The notes: generated from the letters alone by a model not told the origin. 64,000 nucleotides of DNA from Treponema sp. (GCA_024400915.1 JAKSLX010000002.1:62001-126000), one strand, 5' to 3'; counted from the first letter of the stretch, positions 35,063-43,937 are shown. Numbers and translations: made by a program.

Positions 35063-35999
35063 ATTTAAAAATATTTCTTTCAGTTATGGAAAGACAAAAG
35101 TAATAGATGATTTTTCTCTTGCAGTTGAAGAAAAAAGCTTTACGACTTTGCTTGGACCATCTGGCTGCGGCAAGACTACTTTGCTTCGCCTTGCATCGGG
35201 TTTTATTTCTCCTGATTCTGGAGATGTTCTTGTAAATGGAAAATCCCAGAAAGGCATTGCACCAAACAAAAGAAAAATCGCTTACGTTTTTCAGGACTAT
35301 GCATTGTTTCCCCATATGACCGTTGAAAAAAATATTCTATATGGATTGAAGTTGCATTCCCATGAGAAGGAATTGATGCAATATAAACTAGAACAGAATT
35401 TAAGGCTTTTAGGTCTTGTTGGCCTTGAAAAAAGATATCCACATGAACTTTCAGGCGGCCAGCAGCAGCGTGTTGCCCTTGCGCGTTCCCTTGTCCTGGA
35501 ACCAGAAATTCTTCTTATGGATGAGCCATTGTCCAGTCTTGATGCAAAACTTCGATCCCAGCTTAGGGAAGAACTTAAGGAGCTTCAGCAGAATGTTGGA
35601 ATTACAACAATCTATGTTACCCACGATCAGGAAGAAGCCATGGGCTTGAGCGATAAAATCGCTGTAATGGATCATGGGAAACTTTTGCAGTGTGGAACAG
35701 GTCCTGAACTTTATTATAAACCTGAAACAAAGCAGGTGGCAGATTTTACTGGAAGTACAAATTATTTTGGAAATGTAATGGTAAGAAATGAATGGTTTAC
35801 CCTAGAAGAAAATGATGACATGAAATTTTCGGGAACTGTAGTTTCAAAAACTTTCCTTGGGAAAACAACAAGGATTAAGGTAAAGTCTGATTCATCTTCC
35901 AGCGGAATGTTTTGCGCAGAAATTGAAACTTCAAAGGCTCAAGGATTATCCGCCGGAAAAAATGTTGTGTTTTATGCAGAAAATGTTGTGATTTTTTGA
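35046..35999 (+). CDS. Fe3+-type ABC transporter ATP-binding protein
   Basis: A cytoplasmic ATPase of 317 residues energising the importer. Walker A GPSGCGKTT (about residues 38-46), Q-loop FQDYALFPHMT, signature LSGGQQQRVALA, Walker B LLMDEPLSSLD and the switch histidine in VTHDQEE are intact. A C-terminal TOBE-like domain (FSGTVVSKTFLGKTTRIKV) is typical of FbpC/PotA/CysA enzymes. The start lies within the permease gene, and the stop abuts the convergent lipoprotein gene with no gap. Confidence 0.93.
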   Translation: MNTILEFKNISFSYGKTKVIDDFSLAVEEKSFTTLLGPSGCGKTTLLRLASGFISPDSGDVLVNGKSQKGIAPNKRKIAYVFQDYALFPHMTVEKNILYGLKLHSHEKELMQYKLEQNLRLLGLVGLEKRYPHELSGGQQQRVALARSLVLEPEILLMDEPLSSLDAKLRSQLREELKELQQNVGITTIYVTHDQEEAMGLSDKIAVMDHGKLLQCGTGPELYYKPETKQVADFTGSTNYFGNVMVRNEWFTLEENDDMKFSGTVVSKTFLGKTTRIKVKSDSSSSGMFCAEIETSKAQGLSAGKNVVFYAENVVIF

Positions 36000-36356
36000 T
36001 TAGTCTTTGCCGTAAAGGGTTTTTCTGTAAAAAGAATCCCACCAGTAAATTTCTATGTATTCTCCTGAATGTAGACTTCTGGTCAGATTGTAAGTTGTAG
36101 AATTATTTAGAGAATAGTTGGATTTAGAACAGCAATCACCAAAATCTTTTTTTGTATGAATATCGATTCTAACATGTTTGTTTTCCCTGGTTTTTTCACT
36201 GAAAGTAACCGTAAATTTATTACAGTCACTGTCTTCCCAATAGGCATTGTCGGAGCAACTGATGGCATCTTCAATTAATCTGCATGAAGAGAGTCCCAGA
36301 ATAAAGATTGTCATTAATGACAGTAACATGATTTTTCTTGTATTTTGTGTTTTCAT
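36000..36356 (-). CDS. Small Cys-rich lipoprotein, unknown
   Basis: A 118-residue protein with a lipoprotein leader (MLLSLMTIFILGLSSCRL). The mature part has several cysteines (ISCSDNAYWEDSDC and FGDCCSKSN) that could form disulfides, and many polar residues. It resembles no family I know. The start is ATG 36356; the ribosome site is weak. Its stop lies directly against the stop of the ABC ATPase gene. AT content is above that of its neighbours, which may mark recent acquisition. Confidence 0.6.
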   Translation of the reverse strand: MKTQNTRKIMLLSLMTIFILGLSSCRLIEDAISCSDNAYWEDSDCNKFTVTFSEKTRENKHVRIDIHTKKDFGDCCSKSNYSLNNSTTYNLTRSLHSGEYIEIYWWDSFYRKTLYGKD

Positions 36357-36559
36357 GTAGGACAATTTATTATGTAAGGAAAGTTTTGAGAATTACTTTT
36401 TCTGTTAAATTTTGACTATTTAAGGTGCTTTTTTTCCTTTTGCTGAAATATTAAGCGGTAAAAAAGGTAATATCCAAAAATTAAAGGACTTTGTGTTTAT
36501 CTCTGCACATAAAGCGGAATGTGAGATGAATATTGTGATTAATTTGAAGGGAGGAAACT

Positions 36560-37093
36560 ATGAGAAGAAAAGATAGGGAAGTAAAAGACTTTGACGAAAT
36601 AATTTCCATTCTTGATAAATGCAAGGTTCTTCATCTTGCAATGATGAGTGAAGGTAAGCCTTATTCGGTTCCTGTTAATTTCGGATATATCGTAAAAGAA
36701 GAAGATAGAACTAAAAAACTTTCAATTTATATTCACGGTGCCGGCGAGGGGAAGAAAGTTGATGCCCTCAAGAAAAATCCGGCTGTAAGCTTTAGCTGTG
36801 AATGTGGTGTTGAGGTTGATTCACTCAAAGAAAAATCGGAAGCCTGCAGTTGGACCTGTTACTATGAAAGTGTAATCGGCTTTGGAAAGGTTCGCTTTCT
36901 TGAAAAATCTCCTGAGAAAACTGAAGGCCTTGATTCCCTCATGCTTCACAATGGGTACAAACTTCCTGCAGGAATTAAGGTAATTGCCTACAGCATGATG
37001 GAACTTGCAAAGACTATGGTTGGCTGCATCGATGTGGAAGAAGTTACAGGCAAACGCCATATAAGGAATAAAAAAAAGAGTGAAAGTTTATGA
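36560..37093 (+). CDS. NimA-like flavin-binding protein (PNPOx superfamily)
   Basis: A 177-residue split-barrel flavin/FMN-binding protein. It opens with MRRKDREVKDFDEI and continues ILDKCKVLHLAMMSEGKPYSVP, VNFGY, SIYIHGAGEGKKVDAL and NPAVSFSCE, the pattern of 5-nitroimidazole resistance (NimA) and related pyridoxamine-oxidase-like proteins. Its own reaction is unknown; many such genes are general flavoenzymes. A strong gggagg site precedes the ATG. It starts a run of six same-strand detoxification-type genes, and its stop overlaps a truncated ORF. Confidence 0.85.
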   Translation: MRRKDREVKDFDEIISILDKCKVLHLAMMSEGKPYSVPVNFGYIVKEEDRTKKLSIYIHGAGEGKKVDALKKNPAVSFSCECGVEVDSLKEKSEACSWTCYYESVIGFGKVRFLEKSPEKTEGLDSLMLHNGYKLPAGIKVIAYSMMELAKTMVGCIDVEEVTGKRHIRNKKKSESL

Positions 37094-37158
37094 TTGAATT
37101 AAAAGAATTATCAACAAAAGACTTTGATGGCATAGAAAAAGTTACTTCCATGGAATGA
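37090..37158 (+). pseudogene. Truncated ORF coupled to the NimA-like gene
   Basis: An ATG overlaps the preceding stop (ATGA) and codes MIELKELSTKDFDGIEKVTS before a stop after 22 residues. The opening is like the start of GNAT acetyltransferases, so this may be a deleted acetyltransferase gene. The rest of the gap to 37317 shows no coding signal. Confidence 0.35.
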
Positions 37159-37317
37159 TGGTTGGAGCACATTGGCAAAATAATCATTTTATCTGATAAA
37201 ATTGACCTGTCCTCCGTATTTAATTTCTGCTGCTTACCTGCTATTATGACCGCCATAAAAAAAATGATAAGACAATGGACTTGTAATTAAGTCTCTAAGA
37301 TAATTGAAGGTGAAAAA

Positions 37318-38586
37318 ATGATTGAAACCGAAAGGCTTATCCTAAGAAATTACACGATGGATGATTTTGATGCACTTTACGAAATTGTAAGTGATCCTGA
37401 AACAATGCAGCATTATCCAGCTCCTTTTGATGAAGAAAAAACTCGCGGATGGATTCAGTGGAATCTTGAAAACTACGAGAAATACGGTTTTGGACTTTGG
37501 GCTGTCGTGCTAAAAGAAACTGGTGAATTCATCGGTGACTGCGGAATTACTATCCAGAACATTGACGGTGAACTTCTTCCTGAAATTGGATATCACATTA
37601 ACAAAAAATACTGGCGACGTGGATTTGCAAAGGAAGCGGCCCGTGCTGTCCGCGACTGGGTCTTCACAAACACTGAATACAACGAAATCTATTCATACAT
37701 GAAATACACCAATGTTGGTTCTTATTCAACGGCTCTTGCAAACGGAATGCGAAAAGTAAAGGAATACCTTGATCCAAAAAACTATGTTTCCTGTGCTTAT
37801 TCAATCAAGCGTGCAGACTGGGAAAATATTGTTGCAGGTCCAAAAAACGTAACAAAGGAAGACATTAAAGCAGCCCTTGAAAAACTTGGCGTTGAAAAAG
37901 GCATGGTCCTTGAAGTTCACAGCTCGTTGAAAAGTTTTGGAAATGTTGTTGGCGGTGCACAGAGCGTAATCGATGCCCTTAAAGAAACTGTTACAGAAGA
38001 AGGAAGCATCTTCATGCCTGCCCTTAGATTGAGTCCTGAAATGGAGCCGACAGAAGAAGACAAAAAACTTGGCATCAAGGTTAAGATAAAGGTACTTGAT
38101 CGCGATGAAAAGAAAACGGCCATGGGAATTATTGCCGACACTTTCAGAAGTCTTCCCGATACCTATACCGGAGATGACATAATCAGTACCAGCGGCTGGG
38201 GAAAGCATGGACAGGAAGCCTTGAAAGGTGGACTTGATTATGCTATACACAATGGCGGAAAGGCCCTTCTTTTGGGAGTGGACATTTACAAGCTAACAGC
38301 AATGCATTATATGGAAGTTCACACACCAAAGGAAATCAATGAACAGTATGCTCCAGATGATGCGGTAAACAAAATCTATCCGCCTGAACAATGGTTCATT
38401 GAGACGGGACATCCTCCACTAAAAGCGTGGTACACAATTCAAAATATGGCTTTCAAAAAAGGACTTATAAAGGAAACTTACATCGGCAACTGTCATGTAA
38501 TGTATTTTGATATTCTTGATGTTGTAAGCCTTTATGCCGAAGAATTAAAGAACAGACCCTTTGAACTTTGGGGAATAAAAGAATAA
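37318..38586 (+). CDS. Fusion of GNAT acetyltransferase and AAC(3)-type acetyltransferase
   Basis: A 422-residue two-domain protein. Residues 1-165 are a RimJ/RimL-type GNAT (MIETERLILRNYTMDDFD, acetyl-CoA loop YWRRGFAKEAARA). From residue 178 an aminoglycoside N3-acetyltransferase-like domain follows: EVHSSLKSFGNVVGGAQSV, EGSIFMPAL, and the later GWGKHGQEAL and AMHYMEVHTP where the family has its conserved histidine and carboxylate. Both cofactor sites look intact. I know these domains separately; a fusion is unusual. AAC(3)-like enzymes often act on substrates other than drugs, so resistance is only a possibility. The linker (ADWENIVAGPKNVTKED) is short. Confidence 0.88.
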   Translation: MIETERLILRNYTMDDFDALYEIVSDPETMQHYPAPFDEEKTRGWIQWNLENYEKYGFGLWAVVLKETGEFIGDCGITIQNIDGELLPEIGYHINKKYWRRGFAKEAARAVRDWVFTNTEYNEIYSYMKYTNVGSYSTALANGMRKVKEYLDPKNYVSCAYSIKRADWENIVAGPKNVTKEDIKAALEKLGVEKGMVLEVHSSLKSFGNVVGGAQSVIDALKETVTEEGSIFMPALRLSPEMEPTEEDKKLGIKVKIKVLDRDEKKTAMGIIADTFRSLPDTYTGDDIISTSGWGKHGQEALKGGLDYAIHNGGKALLLGVDIYKLTAMHYMEVHTPKEINEQYAPDDAVNKIYPPEQWFIETGHPPLKAWYTIQNMAFKKGLIKETYIGNCHVMYFDILDVVSLYAEELKNRPFELWGIKE

Positions 38587-38601
38587 TAGGAGAAAAACAA
38601 A

Positions 38602-39000
38602 ATGGATGCAATTTGGACAGAACTTTATAACGCTGCAAAAGCAGTGCAGAATCCAAGACAGATTTCTGATTATGTTTCAGGCGGAGAAGTTTCCGCTGCC
38701 ATTCTTTCAAAGAGTGGAAAAATCTATACAGGAGTCTGCATTGACACTTGCTCAACTTTAGGAATCTGTGCCGAGCGAAACGCAATCTTCAACATGATTA
38801 CAAACGGAGAAAACGAATTTACAAAAGTAGTTGCTATTATCCCAAACGGAAAACAGGGTGCTCCTTGTGGTGCATGCCGCGAGCTTATGGTTCAACTTAT
38901 GCCAAAGACATACAAGGACATTGAAATTCTTATGGACTATGAGACAGAGAGAATTATAAAACTTGGAGACATTACTCCGGAGTGGTGGATCGGCGAATAA
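38602..39000 (+). CDS. Cytidine deaminase-like enzyme (possibly blasticidin-S-deaminase type)
   Basis: A 132-residue zinc deaminase. The active-site pair is CAERNA (catalytic Glu with zinc Cys) and PCGACRE. Length and the tail IEILMDYETERIIKL fit the small tetrameric cytidine deaminases, and the group also holds blasticidin-S deaminases. Substrate is not decidable. It follows the acetyltransferase fusion by 15 bases with an aggag site, and its end lies 34 bases before the CAT start. Confidence 0.88.
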   Translation: MDAIWTELYNAAKAVQNPRQISDYVSGGEVSAAILSKSGKIYTGVCIDTCSTLGICAERNAIFNMITNGENEFTKVVAIIPNGKQGAPCGACRELMVQLMPKTYKDIEILMDYETERIIKLGDITPEWWIGE

Positions 39001-39034
39001 GATTACAATACATAAAATGCTTGAGAAAAATAAA

Positions 39035-39682
39035 ATGAATTACAAAGTCATAGATTTTGAAAATTATTATCGTAAGGGAGTTTTTGAACATTTCAGCAAA
39101 GACTGCAAGTGTTCTCTTTCAATTACAAATTCAATTGATGTCACAGAGTTGTATGAATATTCAAAAAAAACGGAGACAAAATTTTACATTAATTTTTTGT
39201 ACCTCCTTTCAAAAACTCTTAACAGCAGAATGGACTATAAGCTGTCAATGAAATGGGATACGCAGGAATTAATTGAATATGACAAAATTAATCCGACACA
39301 GTATGTTTTTCATGACGACACCGAGACTTTTACAATTGCATATACTGAATACTTTGAAAATTATGAAAAATTTTATGCAGGCGCAATGGCTGACATAGAA
39401 AAGGCAAAAGCAACCCGTGAATATGGTCTTGATGCAATGAATCATCCAAACTGGTTTGACGCTTCATGTATTCCGTGGATTTCCTACGACTCGCTGAATA
39501 TTGAACTTCCTGATGGATATCTTTATTTGACTCCAATTGTAAACTGGGGAAAATTTCGGGAAGAAAACGGCCGGAAACTGATGCCCGTTTCAGTGCGAAT
39601 GAATCATGCTGGTGCAGATGGTTATGTTGTTGCAAAAGTATTCAAAATCCTTGAAGAGGAAATTTCAAATTTCGTGGAATAA
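39035..39682 (+). CDS. Chloramphenicol acetyltransferase-family protein (CAT)
   Basis: A 215-residue trimeric-type CAT. The opening MNYKVIDFENYYRKGVFEHF is the classic start, and the catalytic histidine is in MNHAGADGYVV near the C-terminus (family HxxxDG). The middle also fits (LYLLSKTLNSRMDYKLS, SCIPWISYDSLNI). The natural substrate may be chloramphenicol or another acceptor. ATG 39035 matches the family start; ATG 39017 would add six residues. It belongs to the run of acetyltransferase genes at 37.3-40.7 kb. Confidence 0.88.
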   Translation: MNYKVIDFENYYRKGVFEHFSKDCKCSLSITNSIDVTELYEYSKKTETKFYINFLYLLSKTLNSRMDYKLSMKWDTQELIEYDKINPTQYVFHDDTETFTIAYTEYFENYEKFYAGAMADIEKAKATREYGLDAMNHPNWFDASCIPWISYDSLNIELPDGYLYLTPIVNWGKFREENGRKLMPVSVRMNHAGADGYVVAKVFKILEEEISNFVE

Positions 39683-39748
39683 AATACTGATCAAAGAACA
39701 GAGGCATTGATTCTTGATAGCGTGATGATACATTAAAGGATATATAAA

Positions 39749-40204
39749 ATGAAAATCATTAAGGCAACTAAGAATGACATCGAAACATTGATGAAGATTC
39801 GTCTTGAAATGCTGAAGGAAGTAAATGATCTTCCCGCTAATTATGTATTCGACAAATCTTTTGTTGAAAACTGCAGGAAGAATTTTGAATGTACCGGTGA
39901 AACTCAGACTGATGTTATGTGCATTGAAAACGGAGAACCTGTAGCATGTGCAAACCTGTGTTATCTTTCCATGATGCCGACATTTTCTCATCCAACGGGA
40001 AAGCGCGCTCATCTAATGAATGTGTATGTGAAAAAAGATTTCCGCCGCAAAGGGCTTGCAAAAAAAATGCTGGAGCTTCTGATAGAAGAAGCAAAGACAC
40101 GCGATGTGACTGAAATCAGCCTGGATGCAACAGAAATGGGACGACCCTTGTATGAAGCAATAGGTTTTTGCTGCAATGCTTCTGCAATGACAATAAATCT
40201 CTAA
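39749..40204 (+). CDS. GNAT family N-acetyltransferase
   Basis: A 151-residue single-domain GNAT. The acetyl-CoA loop is DFRRKGLAKKMLELLIEEAK, followed by the typical EISLDATEMGRPLYEAIGF end. The acceptor is unknown. An aaaggat site precedes the ATG, and the next GNAT gene begins 11 bases after its stop. Confidence 0.88.
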   Translation: MKIIKATKNDIETLMKIRLEMLKEVNDLPANYVFDKSFVENCRKNFECTGETQTDVMCIENGEPVACANLCYLSMMPTFSHPTGKRAHLMNVYVKKDFRRKGLAKKMLELLIEEAKTRDVTEISLDATEMGRPLYEAIGFCCNASAMTINL

Positions 40205-40214
40205 AGGAAAAAAA

Positions 40215-40709
40215 ATGAAAATCAGAAAAGCAAGCAAAGAAGATAGTGTAAAAGTTTTTGAATTCGTAAAGGCTGCTGTAAAAAAAATGGATGAGCAGGG
40301 AATTCCTCAGTGGGATGAAATCTACCCGACCCAGAATGATTTTGAAAATGACGCTTCAAGAGAACAGCTTCATGTTGTTGAGATTGACGGAAAAGTTGCA
40401 GCCTGTTTTACCCTTAACAAAGATTGCGACGAAGAATACAAAAACGGTACATGGTCTTACACAGGAGATGATTACATTGTGATTCACCGTCTCTGTGTAA
40501 ATCCTGAATTTCAGAATCAAGGACTTGGCCGTAAGGTTTGCCTTGCAATTGAAGACCTTGTAAAGACTCAGGGCGTTAAGGCCATCAAACTAGATTGCTT
40601 TACCCAAAATCCATATTCACAGAAAATGTACCACAAGCTTGGATACAGCGATGTAGGATTCGCGGACTGGAGAAAGGGTCGCTTCATTTTGATGGAAAAA
40701 ATCCTATAG
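40215..40709 (+). CDS. GNAT family N-acetyltransferase
   Basis: A 164-residue GNAT not closely similar to its neighbour. The cofactor loop is VNPEFQNQGLGRKVCLAIE and the C-terminal motif is QNPYSQKMYHKLGYSD. The aaaggaaa site and 11-base gap tie it to the upstream GNAT. It is the last gene of the enzyme run and ends 73 bases before the stop of the convergent membrane-HAD gene. Confidence 0.88.
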   Translation: MKIRKASKEDSVKVFEFVKAAVKKMDEQGIPQWDEIYPTQNDFENDASREQLHVVEIDGKVAACFTLNKDCDEEYKNGTWSYTGDDYIVIHRLCVNPEFQNQGLGRKVCLAIEDLVKTQGVKAIKLDCFTQNPYSQKMYHKLGYSDVGFADWRKGRFILMEKIL

Positions 40710-40781
40710 GGTCACCATCAGGATATAAACGGTTAAATGAAATTGTAGGTCAATTAAGCTGTAATTCCATTTTCCTCATAC

Positions 40782-42047
40782 TTACTCGAAAAGTCTTTTA
40801 AGGGTATGAACCACTTCATTTGTATTGCCTTTTTCAACAACATGGTCATATTTCCCTTCAATTGTTCCAAAAGTGACGGTCTTTTCTATATTCAACTGCA
40901 TTTTTAGGTTTTCAATCATATTGTTTCGTGTAGCTTTGCTGTTGAAAATCTTGATGTAGGAATGACCCGGGTAATCAGTGCTTGGATATTTGAGGACTTT
41001 CATGGATTCTGTGATGTTTTCGTGTTCCAGGAGACTGTAGATTTCCTCGATTTTTTCAGTCGGATAAATGAGCATGAAATAAACGACGGATTCTTCCTGT
41101 GGAAGAGGACGCTTTATGTAGTTTCTGTAAGGGGATTTTCTTAGTTCATTTATGAGGGTGCTCTGAATTTCAGTTTCAGGTTCCTTGAAATAGATGAGAA
41201 GGGTATCGTTAACAACAACATTTGCAAAGTAAACAAGATTGTTTTCTTCAAGTAATTTGTGAACTCTGTTTTTTTCATTCTTGGTTAATTCAATTTTTGA
41301 AAGGTATCTTTTTTCTTTTGTGTCGTACATTACTGCACCGTCCATTGCAATGACTGGAAGCTTCAGCCTGATTTCTGCCATGGGTTCCATTATTGCTGCA
41401 GGCGGACGCATGGTACTCAGGGTAAAATTCATTCCTTCATCCAGCATGCGGTTAAGTTCTACCTTGCAGTAGTCGTTCAGGTGATAGTCCTTGTTCAGAA
41501 GTGTATCATCGAGACCGGAAATAAAAAGAATTTCCCTGTGTTTTTTTCTTGGAAAATGAAATAAGTTTACGGTAACTCCGATTATGATTCCTATCATTGT
41601 ATCAAGGAAACGGTTCCATACAAAAAGAAAGCAGTTTTCGTCGGCCATATGAATTACCACAATGCTTAGAAAGACAACGCAACTGAAATAGCAGGCCTGT
41701 TTTTTCTTAAGGGTAACAGTGGTCCAAATGAGAGGAACGATGGTGAAGGAAATTAAAAATGCATTAATAAAGTAATAGAGTGCATGGGACAGTTTGAACT
41801 TGTTTTTTAGATATGTAACGATTAAAAGTACAATGAGTCCAAAGACTGCACCTATGCATGTTCCAATGGTGCGCTGAATCGCATTTTTTTTGGTCGTGGA
41901 AATGTAGCTTTGGATGCACCAAAGGGCGGAAAGCTGAATGTAAAAAATTATTCCGCTTTCACCCCTAAGGTAATCCACCGCATAGCATAAGGCCATGGCA
42001 ATGGCGGATTTAATTATCCTTGCACCTACGGGAGGAAACTTTGGCAT
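40782..42047 (-). CDS. FUSC-type membrane protein fused to nucleophile-less HAD domain
   Basis: A 421-residue fusion. Residues 1-165 hold about five to six membrane segments (SAIAMALCYAVDYL, TIGTCIGAVFGLIVLLIV, FINAFLISFTIVPLIW, FLDTMIGIIIGVTVNLF) like the FUSC/aromatic-acid exporter fold. From residue 175 a Cof-type HAD domain follows. Its first motif reads FISGLDDTLLN, with Gly (codon GGT) replacing the nucleophile Asp of DxDxT, and the last motif (usual GDxxND) reads GTIEGKYDH. The HAD part is therefore probably a sensor or binding domain. It is the last gene of the ligase operon, 10 bases after the second AstE-like gene. A transport role is inferred. Confidence 0.82.
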   Translation of the reverse strand: MPKFPPVGARIIKSAIAMALCYAVDYLRGESGIIFYIQLSALWCIQSYISTTKKNAIQRTIGTCIGAVFGLIVLLIVTYLKNKFKLSHALYYFINAFLISFTIVPLIWTTVTLKKKQACYFSCVVFLSIVVIHMADENCFLFVWNRFLDTMIGIIIGVTVNLFHFPRKKHREILFISGLDDTLLNKDYHLNDYCKVELNRMLDEGMNFTLSTMRPPAAIMEPMAEIRLKLPVIAMDGAVMYDTKEKRYLSKIELTKNEKNRVHKLLEENNLVYFANVVVNDTLLIYFKEPETEIQSTLINELRKSPYRNYIKRPLPQEESVVYFMLIYPTEKIEEIYSLLEHENITESMKVLKYPSTDYPGHSYIKIFNSKATRNNMIENLKMQLNIEKTVTFGTIEGKYDHVVEKGNTNEVVHTLKRLFE

Positions 42048-42057
42048 TTTTGTTTTC

Positions 42058-42984
42058 CTAACGTGCCTGGATAAAGAAACAGAGCTGATGTTCAGTAACA
42101 GTCGGAGCTTTGTGGCTAAAGAAAATTATTCCATCTTCCGGTGCAATGATCTTGCTTTTTTCTTCGCCTCGCAAAGGATCGTAAATGAGTGCCATGACAT
42201 CTCCTTTGCGTACTTCATCTCCTGGATTAAAGATCCTTCTGAAAAGTCCGCCGCAAGGGGAACAAACGGAAGCCATATCTTTTTCCTGGATTACTTCGCT
42301 GGTACATCCTCCAAAAGTTTTGTAGCGGATGAATTTATTGGCATTCAAAAATCTAAGTACTGCATCGATTGCCGTCTTTGCACTTGTGTCGTCAATTGAA
42401 TCAGTTTCGCGGGTATAGATTGAATAGGCATCTGTTTCAAATACCTGCCAGTTATAGTTCAACGTTGTTGTGTCGATTGGAGTTGGTTCACGGCACAAAA
42501 CAAAAGGCATGCCGAATTTTTTTGCAAGGTCTGGAGTCTGGAAGTCTGTGTGCATGAGGCGGACATGGGGAATAAAGTCACCTGCAAGATAGAAACTTGC
42601 AAACTGAATTCCGTATTTGTATCCGCGGACATGCTCAAAAACTGCAGATGCAATCCTCTGTGTTGTTTCTCCAAGGTTATAGCCAGGGAACATTCTGTTT
42701 ATGTCTGTGTTGTCTACTGGCCAGAATCTTTTTCCTATGTTCATTGAAAAAGAATTTACGCAGGGAATTACAAGAAATTCATGGTTTGGTACAAGCATGC
42801 CTTTTGATTCAAGTTCGCTTAATTTCCTTATGAGCTGGCTTGCAATGTACATCTGTTGTATTTCATTTCCTCTCAGGGAACCTACAAAGCAAGCTGTTTT
42901 TTCTCCCGAGCCAAAGAAAAATCCTTTTACATGAACTTCTTCTCTATATGGTGTCTTGATTGAGAACAAGGTTTCTTCGCGCAT
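42058..42984 (-). CDS. AstE/aspartoacylase-like paralogue lacking metal ligands
   Basis: A 308-residue relative of the next gene upstream, sharing NTDINRMFPGYN and the C-terminal lipoyl-like barrel (FNPGDEVRKGDVMALIYDP). The zinc motif GxHGxE reads GSLRGNE, with Arg in place of His, and the second ligand region (DIHAS in the neighbour) reads IQFAS. It therefore should not bind zinc in the usual way. It probably pairs with the intact paralogue as a partner or regulatory chain. Its ATG overlaps the upstream stop by one base (TAATG). Confidence 0.8.
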   Translation of the reverse strand: MREETLFSIKTPYREEVHVKGFFFGSGEKTACFVGSLRGNEIQQMYIASQLIRKLSELESKGMLVPNHEFLVIPCVNSFSMNIGKRFWPVDNTDINRMFPGYNLGETTQRIASAVFEHVRGYKYGIQFASFYLAGDFIPHVRLMHTDFQTPDLAKKFGMPFVLCREPTPIDTTTLNYNWQVFETDAYSIYTRETDSIDDTSAKTAIDAVLRFLNANKFIRYKTFGGCTSEVIQEKDMASVCSPCGGLFRRIFNPGDEVRKGDVMALIYDPLRGEEKSKIIAPEDGIIFFSHKAPTVTEHQLCFFIQAR

Positions 42985-43937
42985 TATTCATCTCCTTTTG
43001 CTGCAGTCTTTGAGGTGTCCAGAACGCGGGCAATAAGCGAACCTGCGTAAACGATAGGATACTCGCGAATGGTGAATATTTTTCCGTCAATTGGACTTGT
43101 AAGAACTTCTTCAGTATCACCGGTCAGTGGATTAATGATTTTTCCTATTTCCTGTCCTTTCTTTACATCCGTCCAATGTTTTGCACTAGGAAGAAAAACG
43201 CCGCTTTTGTCTGCATTAAGGAAAGCTACACAGTTATCCTCGTCACGTCCTATCAATGGAATCCTTGGATTTTGTGTTTCTCCTTTCCATATGCCGATTT
43301 CCTTCATCAGGTTCAGGAGGCCTTCCGTAAGCTGGTCTCCGTATTCCTTTGTGATTCTCATGCCTACTCCCATTTCGACGACAAGGGTAGGGGTGTCTAT
43401 GCTGTTGAGGGTGTATGCCAAGGTTGATTCAAGGACTGTGGCGGCTGAGTGAACCCAGATGAAATCGCAGTTAACGCTTTTTGCAAGGTTCATAAGGTAG
43501 TCTACAGATTCAACATTTACGCGCACCTGAGGTACTTCCGTAAGGAATATGTTGGAGGCATGAATGTCTACGACTACATCGGCGCCGTCAAGATCATCGA
43601 TTATTTCTGCGGCAGTGTATTCTACAAATGTTCCGTTGTGGTTACCGGGGAATATGCGGTTCATGTCCAGATCAAACTGAGGAACTCCGCGGGTCATGGC
43701 ATTTACACCAAGAGGATTTAAGGCCGGGTAGATTTCAAGAATTCCGTCCAGCTGGTCAATGTTTTCTCGGACTTTCTGAATCAGGTTCCAGCACACGTAC
43801 TGTCCTTCAAGTTCATCACCGTGAGTGCCTGTCACTATGCAGACCCTTTTGTGGGAACGGCCGTTCTTTATCTTCTGTTTCTGCACGCTGAAAGTTTCGT
43901 TTACCGGAAGTTCAGCTGTAGTTACTGTCTTTATCAT
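42984..43937 (-). CDS. AstE/aspartoacylase-family zinc hydrolase
   Basis: A 317-residue M14-like deacylase. Zinc ligands are His39 and Glu42 in GTHGDELEG and His126 in DIHAS; Glu188 in VVEMGVG is in the place of the catalytic acid. DLDMNRIFPG is the substrate-arginine region of the family. A C-terminal lipoyl-like barrel (IGKIINPLTGDTEEVL) follows. Family members remove succinyl, acetyl or similar groups from amino acids; here the substrate is likely the product of the adjacent ligase or transglutaminase. The stop overlaps the ATG of the metal-less copy. Confidence 0.85.
   Translation of the reverse strand: MIKTVTTAELPVNETFSVQKQKIKNGRSHKRVCIVTGTHGDELEGQYVCWNLIQKVRENIDQLDGILEIYPALNPLGVNAMTRGVPQFDLDMNRIFPGNHNGTFVEYTAAEIIDDLDGADVVVDIHASNIFLTEVPQVRVNVESVDYLMNLAKSVNCDFIWVHSAATVLESTLAYTLNSIDTPTLVVEMGVGMRITKEYGDQLTEGLLNLMKEIGIWKGETQNPRIPLIGRDEDNCVAFLNADKSGVFLPSAKHWTDVKKGQEIGKIINPLTGDTEEVLTSPIDGKIFTIREYPIVYAGSLIARVLDTSKTAAKGDE

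Noticed and set aside
39683..39748. Possible small gene between CAT and the first GNAT
   Set aside because: Only 66 bases, no start with a ribosome site and no coherent peptide.
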